This document shows, piece after piece, positions 8,708-16,863 of a stretch of DNA of 64,000 bases. The DNA lies in contig NZ_RKLR01000011.1 of assembly GCF_019599465.1 (NCBI RefSeq), forward strand, positions 1 to 64,000, given 5' to 3'. Numbering within the stretch: the first letter of the stretch is position 1; each line of letters begins with the position of its first letter. The notes below the pieces were generated by a model that did not search any database, had not been told where the DNA came from, and saw nothing but the letters and a program-made list of their open reading frames with translations. A program made the translations under genes and the position numbers. This DNA comes from Haloarcula rubra (GTDB lineage Archaea; Halobacteriota; Halobacteria; Halobacteriales; Haloarculaceae).

Positions 8708-8910
8708 GCCACGACATCGTACCCGGCCTGTTCGATTGCCGCGTTCACCTCATCATCGGAGACCTCATCCTTGAGGATTACGTCGATCGTATCAGCGTCG
8801 TGGTCGGCCTCGACCCGATTCACACCATCGAGGTTTCGCAGGGCGCTCTCCACGTTCTGTTCGCACCCGTTGCACGACATCCCGGTGACTGAGATCGTCT
8901 TTCGCTCCAT
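8704..8910 (-). CDS. copZ: CopZ-like HMA copper chaperone
   Basis: A 68-residue single HMA domain with ferredoxin-like fold and the metal site MSCNGC (C13, C16). It would carry Cu(I) to the ATPase encoded by copA. The two genes converge, their stop codons overlapping by four bases. Its promoter carries the same 17-base motif as copA, so the two are probably co-regulated. Confidence 0.93.
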   Translation of the reverse strand: MERKTISVTGMSCNGCEQNVESALRNLDGVNRVEADHDADTIDVILKDEVSDDEVNAAIEQAGYDVVA

Positions 8911-8931
8911 ACGGGGTTATAAACACTTGCG

Positions 8932-8948
8932 GGGGATGACCATTACGA
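8932..8948 (-). promoter_or_regulatory. copZ promoter copy of the copA operator motif
   Basis: Read on the minus strand this is TCGTAATGGTCATCCCC, matching the copA-side motif in 15 of 17 positions. It lies 22 bases upstream of the copZ start, with an AT-rich GTTTATAACC element between motif and gene. Conservation in two otherwise unrelated promoters of copper genes supports a shared regulator. Confidence 0.6.
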
Positions 8949-9006
8949 TAACTATTGTATCGATTTCAATCCTATTAGAGGTGGGGCGTTATCGTCCGAA
9001 GAGTTG

Positions 9007-9035
9007 TTTGTGTCGGCCCCAAAGGGGTGGAGGCT
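9007..9035 (+). promoter_or_regulatory. T-run/GC-stem leader element, copy 1
   Basis: TTTGTGTCGGCCCC followed by a short AG-rich stretch and GGGGTGGAGGC, 8 bases before the ATG at 9043. Nine such elements occur in the window, each in front of a small plasmid-type gene. The common pattern is a run of T, then GTGC-like bases, a C-rich half, GAG..GGGTGC and a G-rich half that can pair with the C-rich half. Confidence 0.55.
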
Positions 9036-9042
9036 CTTCGAG

Positions 9043-9258
9043 ATGGGGACCACTGACGACGAAGAGAGTAACGAATTCCCTCCAGAGAAGCGTCTCGAAG
9101 CATCGAACACGCGTCTGATCAAGGCCGATATCGCGACAATCCCCGATATGGAAACCCTCCAGGAGTGTGTTGCCTACGAGAACTCCCACCAGAACCGAAC
9201 GCAGATCCTGCGCCGGCTCAAGTGGAAGGCCGAAGAGCTGCGTGAGGGCGAAGAGTAA
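9043..9258 (+). CDS. Small hypothetical haloarchaeal protein
   Basis: A 71-residue acidic protein of unknown function. The ATG at 9043 is chosen because it directly follows a copy of the recurrent leader element and gives an acidic N-terminus (MGTTDDEESNEF); an in-frame upstream start would read through that element. Helical throughout, with IPDMETLQECVAYENSHQNR followed by a basic LRRLKWKAEELREG. This could be a small helical nucleic-acid- or protein-binding domain, but no family is recognised. An inverted repeat starts 10 bases after its stop. Confidence 0.6.
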   Translation: MGTTDDEESNEFPPEKRLEASNTRLIKADIATIPDMETLQECVAYENSHQNRTQILRRLKWKAEELREGEE

Positions 9259-9267
9259 GCCCTATAC

Positions 9268-9309
9268 TTAACCAACACACTCTGCGTGATTTCACCTATT
9301 GTTGGTTAA
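9268..9309. repeat. TAACCAACA inverted repeat, copy 1
   Basis: TTAACCAACA (9268-9277) and TGTTGGTTAA (9300-9309), a perfect 10-base inverted repeat with a 22-base spacer. It begins 10 bases after a stop codon and ends 15 bases before leader element copy 2. Confidence 0.8.
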
Positions 9310-9323
9310 CAGACTGTACCTCG

Positions 9324-9355
9324 GTTTTTCCGGCCCCTGAACGGGCGCGGGGCGG
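9324..9355 (+). promoter_or_regulatory. T-run/GC-stem leader element, copy 2
   Basis: TTTTTCCGGCCCC, then TGAACGGGCGC, then GGGGCGG. The C-rich and G-rich halves can pair over 6-7 bases. The element ends 26 bases before the ATG at 9382. Confidence 0.6.
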
Positions 9356-9381
9356 CCAACAACGGCCTCGTGACTCCAATC

Positions 9382-10383
9382 ATGTCCCTCTATCTGAGCT
9401 CCAGCGCCAGCACGGCGAGTGAAATCGCTACCGCCAGACAAGCAGAACAGATAGCGTTCCTTCATCGTGTTCCATTTGCTGTCGACGCCTTGGCCCCAGG
9501 CTTCCTTCCCGGCTTTCGGGAGGACTGCGGGTATCAGGAGACCCAATATCAGAATCTCACCCTCCCCGTCGGTATGCTCGACAATGACTTCCGGAACCCC
9601 GATCTGGATCGATTCGTCGATCGGTTCTTCGAGTACGAACCGCAGGTCGCCGTTATCGGCGACATCTATGAACCCGCGGACGTCGATGACCACGTGGCCG
9701 CAGCTCGCGAGATCCAAGCGAGCTACCCTGAGGCCGAGCTCATCATCGTCCCGAAGTCCCAGCCGGTGATCGACATAATTCCCCAGAACCTCATTCTGGG
9801 GTATTCGCGCGGGTACGCCGACCGGTTGGCCCACGAGTTCTCTGACCCGGCGGACTGGCGCGGTCGCCGCGTCCACATCCTCGGCGGAAGCCCACCCAAG
9901 CAGCTCGACGCCATTCGACAGCTGACCAGGCCGACACTCACCGACGAGCCACCGGCCGACATCGTCGGCGTCGACTGGAACGGGCTGCATCGCGGCGCAC
10001 AATTCGGGGAGTTCTGGACGGCCGACGGCTGGGACGACAGCGGTCGCGACGCCGACCACGTCACCGTCCGAAAGACGGTGCGCCACAGCCTCGCTCGCGT
10101 CCGTGAGTTTTGGAGGGCGAACGGTGTCTGGCCCGAAACGACACCGCAAGACGAGGGGCTCAACGTCGGGTACGAGGGACCGAGTCCTGCCGATCTCGAG
10201 CACGCCGCCTGTACCGAGTGCGGGACGAACGTCTGGCGAACTCGCCACGGCCCGTACGTCGCCGAATACGATACCGGCGCAATCTGTGGATACTGCAGCT
10301 ACGAGTGCTACTTCAGCCACCGTCACCGGAACAACCTGGAGGAAATCGCTGGCGAGCAGAGCGTCTACCTGCCGCCGGCGTGA
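9382..10383 (+). CDS. DUF6610-type protein, possibly related to TGT/DpdA transglycosylases
   Basis: A 333-residue protein of a kind common on haloarchaeal plasmids. The central part alternates strands and helices like a TIM barrel: PFAVDALAPGFLPGF, VAVIGDIYEP, AELIIVPKSQ, LILGYSRGYAD, RRVHILGGSPPKQLDAI, ADIVGVDWNG, FGEFW. The HILGGSPPKQ and late D-N-G/FGxFW elements recall DpdA, a tRNA-guanine-transglycosylase relative that puts 7-deazaguanines into DNA. That relation is my inference. The last 70 residues hold two Cys pairs (CTEC, CGYC) and a histidine, a likely zinc site. The start at 9382 lies behind leader element copy 2. Confidence 0.65.
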   Translation: MSLYLSSSASTASEIATARQAEQIAFLHRVPFAVDALAPGFLPGFREDCGYQETQYQNLTLPVGMLDNDFRNPDLDRFVDRFFEYEPQVAVIGDIYEPADVDDHVAAAREIQASYPEAELIIVPKSQPVIDIIPQNLILGYSRGYADRLAHEFSDPADWRGRRVHILGGSPPKQLDAIRQLTRPTLTDEPPADIVGVDWNGLHRGAQFGEFWTADGWDDSGRDADHVTVRKTVRHSLARVREFWRANGVWPETTPQDEGLNVGYEGPSPADLEHAACTECGTNVWRTRHGPYVAEYDTGAICGYCSYECYFSHRHRNNLEEIAGEQSVYLPPA

Positions 10384-10394
10384 CTTCACGACCT

Positions 10395-10427
10395 GTTTTT
10401 CGTGCCCCCAGAGAGGGCGAGGGCTCC
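10395..10427 (+). promoter_or_regulatory. T-run/GC-stem leader element, copy 3
   Basis: TTTTTCGTGCCCCC, then AGAGAGGGCG, then AGGGCTCC. It starts 12 bases after the preceding stop codon and ends 27 bases before the GTG at 10455. Confidence 0.6.
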
Positions 10428-10454
10428 TTCGAAAGCTCTCAGAGGTGACTTCCA

Positions 10455-10802
10455 GTGAGTCAACAACAGCGTCCCGACAACGTCTCGATCGACGAGATCC
10501 CGGTCGATATCGACAACACGCAATCAGCGGAGGTCGATCCCGCCGATATCCCCGACGAAATCGAATCCATCACCCGTGGGCTCGCCGGCGAGCAGCCGCC
10601 GACGAATCCCATAGTGGTTCTCAAAGCGGCGCGCTGGTGGTATCTACAAGGCAAGGGTGGCACGGATCCCGCCTTCCAGTGGGCCATCGAGTGGGCGCGT
10701 CATCTTGCGACCGACACGCCCAGTGACGTCGAGCGATTCGACGAGTTCCTCGAGTACCTCGTTACGGTCGGCTTCGCGGACGAACGCCACGAGCTCCGCT
10801 AA
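10455..10802 (+). CDS. Hypothetical haloarchaeal plasmid protein
   Basis: A 115-residue acidic protein, starting at GTG 10455 behind leader element copy 3. The first 45 residues are acidic and probably disordered (DEIPVDIDNTQ, DPADIPDEIES). The rest is helical, with NPIVVLKAARWWYLQGKGG and AFQWAIEWARHLATDTP. No catalytic motif is seen and I do not recognise a function. It sits 12 bases before another leader element, so it looks like one member of a series of separately expressed small plasmid genes. Confidence 0.6.
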   Translation: MSQQQRPDNVSIDEIPVDIDNTQSAEVDPADIPDEIESITRGLAGEQPPTNPIVVLKAARWWYLQGKGGTDPAFQWAIEWARHLATDTPSDVERFDEFLEYLVTVGFADERHELR

Positions 10803-10814
10803 CCGACAGAGTGG

Positions 10815-10846
10815 TTTTTTGAACGTCCCTGAGGGGTGCGGCGCGG
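10815..10846 (+). promoter_or_regulatory. T-run/GC-stem leader element, copy 4
   Basis: TTTTTTGAACGTCCC, then TGAGGGGTGC, then GGCGCGG. It starts 12 bases after a stop codon and lies 43 bases before the ATG at 10890. The T-run and the GAGGGGTGCGG core fit the family; the stem is weaker than in other copies. Confidence 0.55.
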
Positions 10847-10889
10847 TCTGAGCAGACGCAGTCGCCGTGAACTTGATTCGGTGAACACA

Positions 10890-11642
10890 ATGGCTACGAC
10901 CAGTGATTCGTCGGTCTCCTTCGACCAGACCGACACGCGATCCGACGAGATGAACAGCACTATCGAACAGTGGATCGACGACCTCGTCGCCGGCGTCGAC
11001 GACGCGCAGGCCAGCGCGGAGTTCCAGGAGTGGCTGGACGTCCAGAGTCGCTTCCACGACTACTCCTACCGGAACACGCTCCTCATCAAGCGGCAGTGTC
11101 CCGAGGCGACCCGGGTGGCGGGCTACCGGACGTGGCAGGAGGAGTTCGACCGCCACGTCCAGGAGGGGGATTCGGCCATCTGGATCTGGGCGCCGATCAT
11201 CACGAAGCAGTGTCCAGAGTGCGAGAACTCGCCAAGCTACCACGAGGACAGCGACTGTGACTACGACGAGACACCGCCTGAAGAGTGGTCCGAGGGCCTC
11301 GTTGGGTTCAAGCCTGCGCCGGTGTTCGACGTCTCTCAGACCGAAGGCGAACCGCTTCCTGATCTCGATACGGAAGCCACCGGGGACGCCGGCGACCTCG
11401 TCGGTCGGCTGACTGGAGCTGCCGACGAACTTGGCGTGACGGTTCGGATCGTTCCGGAAGCGGAGTGGACGCACGGTGAGGCCAAAGGCATCTGCGAGCA
11501 GCTGAGTCTCGTCGATATGCAACCGCGTGTCGAGGTGCGTGATCGGGAGAACGATGCCGACCTTGCGCGGACGCTGATCCACGAGTACGCGACGGCCCAT
11601 ACCTGGACATCGTCGACGACTATCGAGATTCGGCGGACATGA
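10890..11642 (+). pseudogene. ArdC-like antirestriction/ssDNA-binding protein, truncated at its metallopeptidase motif
   Basis: The frame encodes a typical haloarchaeal ArdC N-terminal domain: WIDDLVAGVDDAQASAEFQE, FHDYSYRNTLLIKRQCPEAT, VAGYRTWQEEF, then IWAPI with a Cys-rich insert (CPEC). ArdC proteins protect incoming plasmid DNA from restriction and coat single strands during conjugation. The second domain should carry HEYAH with further helices. Here LIHEYA is followed at once by an unrelated tail (TAHTWTSSTTIEIRRT) produced by a frame disruption near 11595. About 60 or more C-terminal residues are missing. The N-terminal DNA-binding part could still be made. It follows leader element copy 4. 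Confidence 0.7.
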
Positions 11643-12285
11643 CCATCTCCAGGGACAGCGTTCCGTGGATCTGTTCGCGAAAGCCTTCGACCAGCTTCCA
11701 GAGCGGATGGCCGTCACCGATGGAGACGTTTTCGGTGCCGTCTGTGAGGAGTACGGTCTGTCCAGCGATGCGTTCGGGCATCACTTCACCTCACTCCCTG
11801 TGTGTGAGTTGCTGTTCGACCTCGCCGGCGTCGTCGACGAGTCAGACAACGATCAGCGGCCGACCGTTACCGATCCGGCGTGTGGCAGCGGTCGGTTGCT
11901 CCTAACGGCTGGCCATACACAGCCTGAGGCGCTGTTCATCGGACAGGACAAAGACCCGCTGTGTGCGAAGATGGCCGCGTTGAACTGCTATTTCCTCAAT
12001 CTCGATGCGTACATCATTCAAGGCGATTCTCTAACTGTCGAGTGTCAGCGAGTGTGGCAGACGTCCCGGTCGCCGATGTGCGGCGCTATTCGTGAACACG
12101 ACGAAGAGGGGGTGATGGCGCTTCGCGATTCGTTGACCGAGACTTTCGAGAGCGAGTCTGGAGATAGTCCTCCTGCCGGCGTGGGCGAGGCGTCTGCGGA
12201 TGGCGAGGAGGCCGCTCGGTCTGACCTATCGACCCTGACTGGTAGTGAGCAGGCATCGCTTGGAGCCTTCGACAGCGACCACTGA
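11608..12285 (+). pseudogene. N6-adenine DNA methylase-like fragment without NPPY motif
   Basis: Open from a GTG at 11665 for 206 residues. VTDPACGSGRLLLTAG (residues about 68-83) is the SAM-binding motif I of HsdM-type N6 methylases, and HFTSLPVCELL is the usual upstream helix. The catalytic NPPF/Y that should follow GDSLT is replaced by WQTSRSPMCG, so methylation is unlikely. Upstream, codons from 11608 in another frame (YLDIVDDYRDSAD) look like the missing N-terminus, out of frame because of about five extra bases near 11640. The region is thus decayed, fused head-on to the broken ardC. It may alternatively be a catalytically dead family kept for DNA binding. Confidence 0.6.
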
Positions 12286-12296
12286 GTACAGGGCAG

Positions 12297-12325
12297 GTTT
12301 GTGCGCCCCAAGAGGGTGCGGGGCG
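12297..12325 (+). promoter_or_regulatory. T-run/GC-stem leader element, copy 5
   Basis: GTTTGTGCGCCCC is close to the consensus, then AAGAGGGTGC, then GGGGCG. CGCCCC and GGGGCG pair perfectly. It starts 11 bases after the preceding stop and ends 28 bases before the ATG at 12354. Confidence 0.65.
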
Positions 12326-12353
12326 TATCCAAGTGGACTCCCCACATAGAAAC

Positions 12354-12605
12354 ATGACTGACAACAACAGTCCAGATACCGTTGAGCGTGTCGAACGAAC
12401 CGATGTCGGGACCAGTCTCGAAGCCCGGCTCAAGCGAGGCACCAGTACTCGGGACGAAGACCGCATCACGATCAAAGCGAAGGGCGAAACGGCAGCCGAC
12501 ACACTCGAAGCGTTCGAGATACTGCTTGCAAGGTACGAGTCAGAGTATAGCGATCGACTGCGCGCACTCCAGCCGTCGGAGGACAACGACGTCGACGAGA
12601 TGTAA
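12354..12605 (+). CDS. Small hypothetical protein (DUF7389-like)
   Basis: An 83-residue protein with the pattern ERTDVGTSLEARLKRGT, DEDRITIKAKGETAADTLEAFE and a final helix EYSDRLRALQPSE. This alternation of two strands and helices resembles small haloarchaeal proteins annotated DUF7389; the function is unknown. The ATG at 12354 is preferred over an in-frame one at 12333, as it leaves the leader element outside the coding region. Confidence 0.6.
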   Translation: MTDNNSPDTVERVERTDVGTSLEARLKRGTSTRDEDRITIKAKGETAADTLEAFEILLARYESEYSDRLRALQPSEDNDVDEM

Positions 12606-12712
12606 TCTCCGAACAGACCTGCTGAAATTCACATCTGCTATTTGAACGTGGTACAGGCTGTTTAGCCTCGGAACTGATATCATTCCTTCAAGCCCAGACA
12701 ACTGAATCAAAC

Positions 12713-13864
12713 ATGAAATTGTCCGTGGATACTGAGTATTTTCAGGTAGAGAAGACGCATGACGCATTTATACCCCCCGAGGGAGAAGTCTATGAAAGAG
12801 ATACCGAGGAAATGGGAAGCATACATCACCAATCATTTCTAGAAGCCATCGAAGCTGCTGGGCATTCGATCTATGTCACCGACGAAAATGGCGTTATAGA
12901 ATACGCTAACCCAGAATTCGAGAAGATCACCGGCTACTCCAAACATGAAGCCGTCGGGCAAACCCCACGTATTCTGAAGTCAGGAGAACACAACCAACAA
13001 TTCTACCAGGAGCTGTGGGAAACCATCATATCTGGCGAAGTTTGGCGGGGTGAAATCACCAATACTACGAAATCTGGTAACCAGTTTGTCGTCGACCAGA
13101 GCATCGCACCGGTTACCGATGATACAGGTGCAATCACGAACTTCGTTTCCGTCAACATCGACATCACCGACCAGAAGGAACGGGAGCGGGAACTCAAACG
13201 GGAACGGGATCGGCTTGATGAGTTCGCAAATATCGTCAGTCACGACCTTCGAAACCCCCTGACGGTCATCAAAGGACGGGTAAAACTTGCTCGAGAAGAA
13301 ACCGACAGCGAACACCTAGACGCAATCGAGACTGCAGCTGCCCGGATGGAGCGTCTCATCAATGATGTTCTCTGGCTGTCTCGTGAGGGGAGAGACATCG
13401 GGTCTTTGGACGCTGTGCAGCTTTCGGATGTCGTTGATTCCGCGTGGACGCTTGTGGCCGATGGGGCAGACAAGCCTGAGCTGCGCTACAAGGATGGCCC
13501 GCAATCGCTGCCGACGTTTGAAGCCGATTCCGATCGACTCCGCCAACTTCTCGAAAACCTGTTCCGGAACACTATCGAACACGGTGGTGACGACGTAACA
13601 GTTACTGTTGGTGTTCTAGACGACGGCTTTTATATCGAGGATAACGGGCCTGGCATCCCTGAAAGTCGACGTGATGACGTGTTTACTCCTGGGTACTCGA
13701 CCAGCGAAGCGGGAACGGGCTTTGGGTTGAGTATCGTCAAGCAGGTTGTTGAAGGGCACGGCTGGGTGGTTCGGGTGACCGACGGCTCGAACGGCGGCGC
13801 CCGATTTGAGATCACAGGTATACACCCCATCAACGAAGAGATGCGTATGTCGAAGGATTCGTGA
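12713..13864 (+). CDS. Soluble PAS-domain sensor histidine kinase
   Basis: A 383-residue kinase with no membrane segment. A PAS domain covers residues about 40-155 (SFLEAIEAAGHSIYVTDENG, ITGYSKHEAVG, FVSVNIDITDQK). The HisKA region has the phospho-acceptor H177 in VSHDLRNPL. The ATPase domain has the N box ending in N286 (ENLFRNTIEHG), DNGPGIP at 310-316 and GTGFGLSI at 334-341. Haloarchaea have many such orphan kinases sensing redox state, light or small ligands. No response regulator gene is adjacent. It lacks the leader element seen before its neighbours and is somewhat AT-richer, so it may be a separate acquisition. Confidence 0.92.
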   Translation: MKLSVDTEYFQVEKTHDAFIPPEGEVYERDTEEMGSIHHQSFLEAIEAAGHSIYVTDENGVIEYANPEFEKITGYSKHEAVGQTPRILKSGEHNQQFYQELWETIISGEVWRGEITNTTKSGNQFVVDQSIAPVTDDTGAITNFVSVNIDITDQKERERELKRERDRLDEFANIVSHDLRNPLTVIKGRVKLAREETDSEHLDAIETAAARMERLINDVLWLSREGRDIGSLDAVQLSDVVDSAWTLVADGADKPELRYKDGPQSLPTFEADSDRLRQLLENLFRNTIEHGGDDVTVTVGVLDDGFYIEDNGPGIPESRRDDVFTPGYSTSEAGTGFGLSIVKQVVEGHGWVVRVTDGSNGGARFEITGIHPINEEMRMSKDS

Positions 13865-13997
13865 TCTTCTACATTGAGTGACCACTCTTTCTTCTCTGAA
13901 CTCTGTCTTGTTGACGGTGTGTCGTGTAACCATTAGACCCTGCAATCTCTCTCACAGTTAGGCTCCAATATGGTTGCCTCAGTCTGTCGCTAGTTGG

Positions 13998-14028
13998 TTT
14001 TGTGCTGCCTCTTGCGGTGGAGGCATTC
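13998..14028 (+). promoter_or_regulatory. T-run/GC-stem leader element, copy 6
   Basis: GGTTTTGTGCTGCCTC, then TTGCGGTG, then GAGGCATTCC. GCCTC pairs with GAGGC. Five bases separate it from the ATG at 14034. Confidence 0.6.
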
Positions 14029-14033
14029 CAGAA

Positions 14034-14867
14034 ATGCACGCCGAGACAGACGAGATAGTTGAACCGACCTTCATCGACGACGTGCCGTTCGAACCCGACC
14101 TCAAACAAACCATCGCGGCCGAACATGGGCTGCCGTTCTACGTCGACATCAATCGACCGGACGAGGTGCCAGCAGATGAAGCCGAACGTACTATCGACCT
14201 CGCCGAACGGGTACTCTCTGCTGGCGGGTGTCGCACTGGCTTCGGGCACCACGAGGAACTCCGTCGGTCGATGGCCGAGTGGGCACCTGACCGTGACGAA
14301 GACCGACCGGACGATCCCGGCTACTGGCGGCGGATGGTGTACACTATGTCCCCTCGGGAACGGAACTTTGGCCGGTTGCAGGGCAACCCCGACAAGCAGT
14401 TGCAGAAGGCCAGAACCGTACTAGCGTGGGCCAGCGACTGCATCGACGAGGGCGTGTTACGAGAGATCGAACACGCCCAGCTGACCGATATCGAGCAAGC
14501 TTGGCGCGACGCCGCCGAAGCGGAGAAAGAACGGCGGGCTATCGAGGCATTCGAACAGGATCCACCGGCGGAGTTCGAGGGCTGGACACGGTTTGCCGCC
14601 GACCACGATGCTGTCGACGTCGCCTACCACGCGAAGAACCATGGGACACCGGTCATTGCGACGGTGTTCCGGACCAGCGACGGGAGCATGGACGCGCAAG
14701 AGTTCACGTTGGAGACGTGGCTCGACGCCGGCGGCGATCCACAGGCAGCCCGGCCGAACCGGTACTGCGTCACCAGCACTGGCGATGGACACTACGCTCG
14801 CCTGCGGTCGCATCTGCAGACGTTCGATGTCGACTCGCTCGCCGAGGCGTCTCTGGAGGAGTGCTGA
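14034..14867 (+). CDS. Hypothetical haloarchaeal plasmid protein
   Basis: A 277-residue acidic protein without a recognised domain. The N-terminal part has a helical region (ADEAERTIDLAERVLSAGG) and a basic patch in MVYTMSPRERNFGRLQGN. The middle is a long helix rich in Glu and Arg (EQAWRDAAEAEKERRAIEAFEQD). The end is a beta-rich domain with TPVIATVFRTSDGSMDAQEF. The ATG at 14034 follows leader element copy 6, whereas an upstream in-frame start would translate the element. Its stop overlaps the next start (TGATG), so the two genes are translationally coupled. Confidence 0.65.
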   Translation: MHAETDEIVEPTFIDDVPFEPDLKQTIAAEHGLPFYVDINRPDEVPADEAERTIDLAERVLSAGGCRTGFGHHEELRRSMAEWAPDRDEDRPDDPGYWRRMVYTMSPRERNFGRLQGNPDKQLQKARTVLAWASDCIDEGVLREIEHAQLTDIEQAWRDAAEAEKERRAIEAFEQDPPAEFEGWTRFAADHDAVDVAYHAKNHGTPVIATVFRTSDGSMDAQEFTLETWLDAGGDPQAARPNRYCVTSTGDGHYARLRSHLQTFDVDSLAEASLEEC

Positions 14868-15310
14868 TGTCGCGACATCGATCACGTGCATCACAACAGC
14901 GACAATCGGAGTTCGCTGAATCGTTCGCCTGCGAGTTCGACGCCGCTGCGATCCATAATACGGTGTGGGAGACTGTCGACGAAGACTCGGACTTGGCACG
15001 ACTCTGCGATGCGGCCGCGGCCGCTGATGAGGCGCTCGATATTCGTGGTGACGGTGCGCTCGTAGCGAAACTCGATGAAGCGTGGGGACGCCTTGACTGG
15101 GTCGCCCGACAACGTGCCCTTGAGGTCGTCGCCGAAGCCTGTGCCGTAGTCATTACCGAGGGTGGGCAATGGGTCACAGACGGTCACTGGGACGCTGAAG
15201 AAATCACCGACGCGCAAACGGAAGCGCGTGACTGGATAGCCACGCATACCGACGTCGCTGAACGGGTCGGCGTTCTCACCGACATCGCGACGCATACAGC
15301 CGACGACTGA
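14867..15310 (+). CDS. Hypothetical protein coupled to the preceding gene
   Basis: A 147-residue acidic, largely helical protein. It begins with a short basic stretch (MSRHRSRASQQRQ) followed by a body with DSDLARLCDAAAAADEALD and VARQRALEVVAEACAVVITEG. Its ATG overlaps the stop of the upstream gene by one base, so both are expressed together. No motif points to a function. Confidence 0.65.
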   Translation: MSRHRSRASQQRQSEFAESFACEFDAAAIHNTVWETVDEDSDLARLCDAAAAADEALDIRGDGALVAKLDEAWGRLDWVARQRALEVVAEACAVVITEGGQWVTDGHWDAEEITDAQTEARDWIATHTDVAERVGVLTDIATHTADD

Positions 15311-15374
15311 CTGTCGTTCCACACTCCTCCATCGATGTGTTCTGTAAACTTACTGAGGTGCCGATGGTTTATCA

Positions 15375-16403
15375 ATGAGGACGAACAGACGCAGGTGTGT
15401 GACCGATCGGACCCCTGAATTTGACCCTGCAGATCTCCGAGGCGCGGCAAGTTCTGATCCCAAGACCAGTCGGGACGACGGCGACTGTCGGCGCGGTGAC
15501 TATCCAACGAAGTCTACAGAGGATTCAAACCAGTGTAACTCCTGCTCTCGGACGATTTCTGCCGAGGAACCACAATGCCCTTTCTGTGCGACTGCAGGTG
15601 TTACCGACTCTCCAGTAGAGGGACAGTCAGACGATGAGTGGACGTTCGGCCGTGTCGTCGTCGCCGTCGTTGACGCCAACTCTACGTACCACGCGAAGGC
15701 GCTCGGGGCAGCGGCACTCTCCATTGCTGACGATCTCGTTGCCGGGTCAGACACGTCCCACAGTGCGGTCAAGCCCATCGCGGACTTCGAAAGCGAGCCA
15801 GCCTCACACCTTACTGAGGGGTGGCCATCGTTGCCGGCGGCAGCACCTCTCACGGCCGAGACCGGGGGTGAGGTGCTTTCGGCCGCTCGCACACAGACCG
15901 ACTGGGCAGCTGATGACGCCACCCCAGTCATCTATCGCGAGGACGGGACGCCGATCCGGGACGAGAGTGAGTTCGACTCTCTCTTAGCTGACTCCGCTGG
16001 GATGTCGTACTGGGTTGTGCCAGGACTCGCCCAGCGCTACGACGCATCGCCGGACGTCGACGCACTCATTGAGCACTTCGAAGGCGCGACTATCGAACAC
16101 GAGTTCGCCTGTCGAGCGTGTCAGACGAGTACTGCGCATACCTACGTTGGTGAGGATGGGGTCGCGACACACCCGTATACTGGGCGCGCGATATGGGTGT
16201 GTCAGGACTGTGGCCACCCTCGTCACGAACCGGCGGCGGCCGACGCTCGGCCAGACTTGCGTGACCGACCAGCACTTGCTGAGCACTCTTCGGTTTCGTC
16301 GGCTGACGCGACCCACCGTGAGATGGTTGCAATTCAGACGCAGGAATTCGACGCTCAGATCGCGGCATATCGCGAGCGCCATGACCGATATCCGTGGCAA
16401 TAG
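15375..16403 (+). CDS. Zinc-ribbon hypothetical protein
   Basis: A 342-residue protein with two four-cysteine clusters: CNSCSRTISAEEPQCPFC near residues 54-71, and CRACQ followed by CQDCGHPR near 240-275. Both look like rubredoxin-like zinc ribbons that bind DNA, RNA or a protein. Between them lies a region starting WTFGRVVVAVVDANSTYHAK, then an acidic, probably loosely structured segment. Similar two-ribbon proteins of unknown role occur on haloarchaeal plasmids. An AT-rich stretch about 30 bases upstream suggests its own nearly leaderless promoter. Confidence 0.65.
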   Translation: MRTNRRRCVTDRTPEFDPADLRGAASSDPKTSRDDGDCRRGDYPTKSTEDSNQCNSCSRTISAEEPQCPFCATAGVTDSPVEGQSDDEWTFGRVVVAVVDANSTYHAKALGAAALSIADDLVAGSDTSHSAVKPIADFESEPASHLTEGWPSLPAAAPLTAETGGEVLSAARTQTDWAADDATPVIYREDGTPIRDESEFDSLLADSAGMSYWVVPGLAQRYDASPDVDALIEHFEGATIEHEFACRACQTSTAHTYVGEDGVATHPYTGRAIWVCQDCGHPRHEPAAADARPDLRDRPALAEHSSVSSADATHREMVAIQTQEFDAQIAAYRERHDRYPWQ

Positions 16404-16452
16404 ACTCAAATAGACTGACACTGACACATGACCACGAGGATATCGTACATAG

Positions 16453-16863
16453 ATGAATATTCCATCCGAACTTCGCAGTTTGTTTACCGCCGATATTGAG
16501 GAGACCGACGAGTCGTTCGTCGTCGAGGTTCCTGAAAGTGAGATCGACGCCGGTGCTGTGGATTCTGGCAAGACGTACCGAATCGCACTCATCCCAACAG
16601 ATCCAGCGACACAGCAGTCCGATAGTGTATCGCGGTCGGCTGAGACTGCGGCTCCACAGCCACCCGTCGAGGAAGGAGAGACACGCCGTCTCGAAATCGA
16701 GACGCTTGGCGATCAGGGTGATGGGATCGCGAAAGTCGAGCGCGGGTATGTCGTCATCGTCCCCGACACTGAAATCGGCGAACGCGTCGCTGTCGAAATC
16801 GAGTCGGTCACCCAGAACGCGGCTTTTGGCTCTGTCACTGAACGACTTGATCTTTACGAGTAA
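16453..16863 (+). CDS. TRAM-domain protein
   Basis: A 136-residue protein. Residues about 78-136 form a TRAM domain, a small RNA-binding beta barrel (RLEIETLGDQGDGIAKVERG, VVIVPDTEIGERVAVEIESV, AFGSV). Stand-alone TRAM proteins are abundant in haloarchaea and are thought to act as RNA chaperones. The first 60 residues are an extra region (PSELRSLFTADIEETDESFV, then a Ser/Ala-rich linker) also seen in haloarchaeal members. Confidence 0.85.
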   Translation: MNIPSELRSLFTADIEETDESFVVEVPESEIDAGAVDSGKTYRIALIPTDPATQQSDSVSRSAETAAPQPPVEEGETRRLEIETLGDQGDGIAKVERGYVVIVPDTEIGERVAVEIESVTQNAAFGSVTERLDLYE

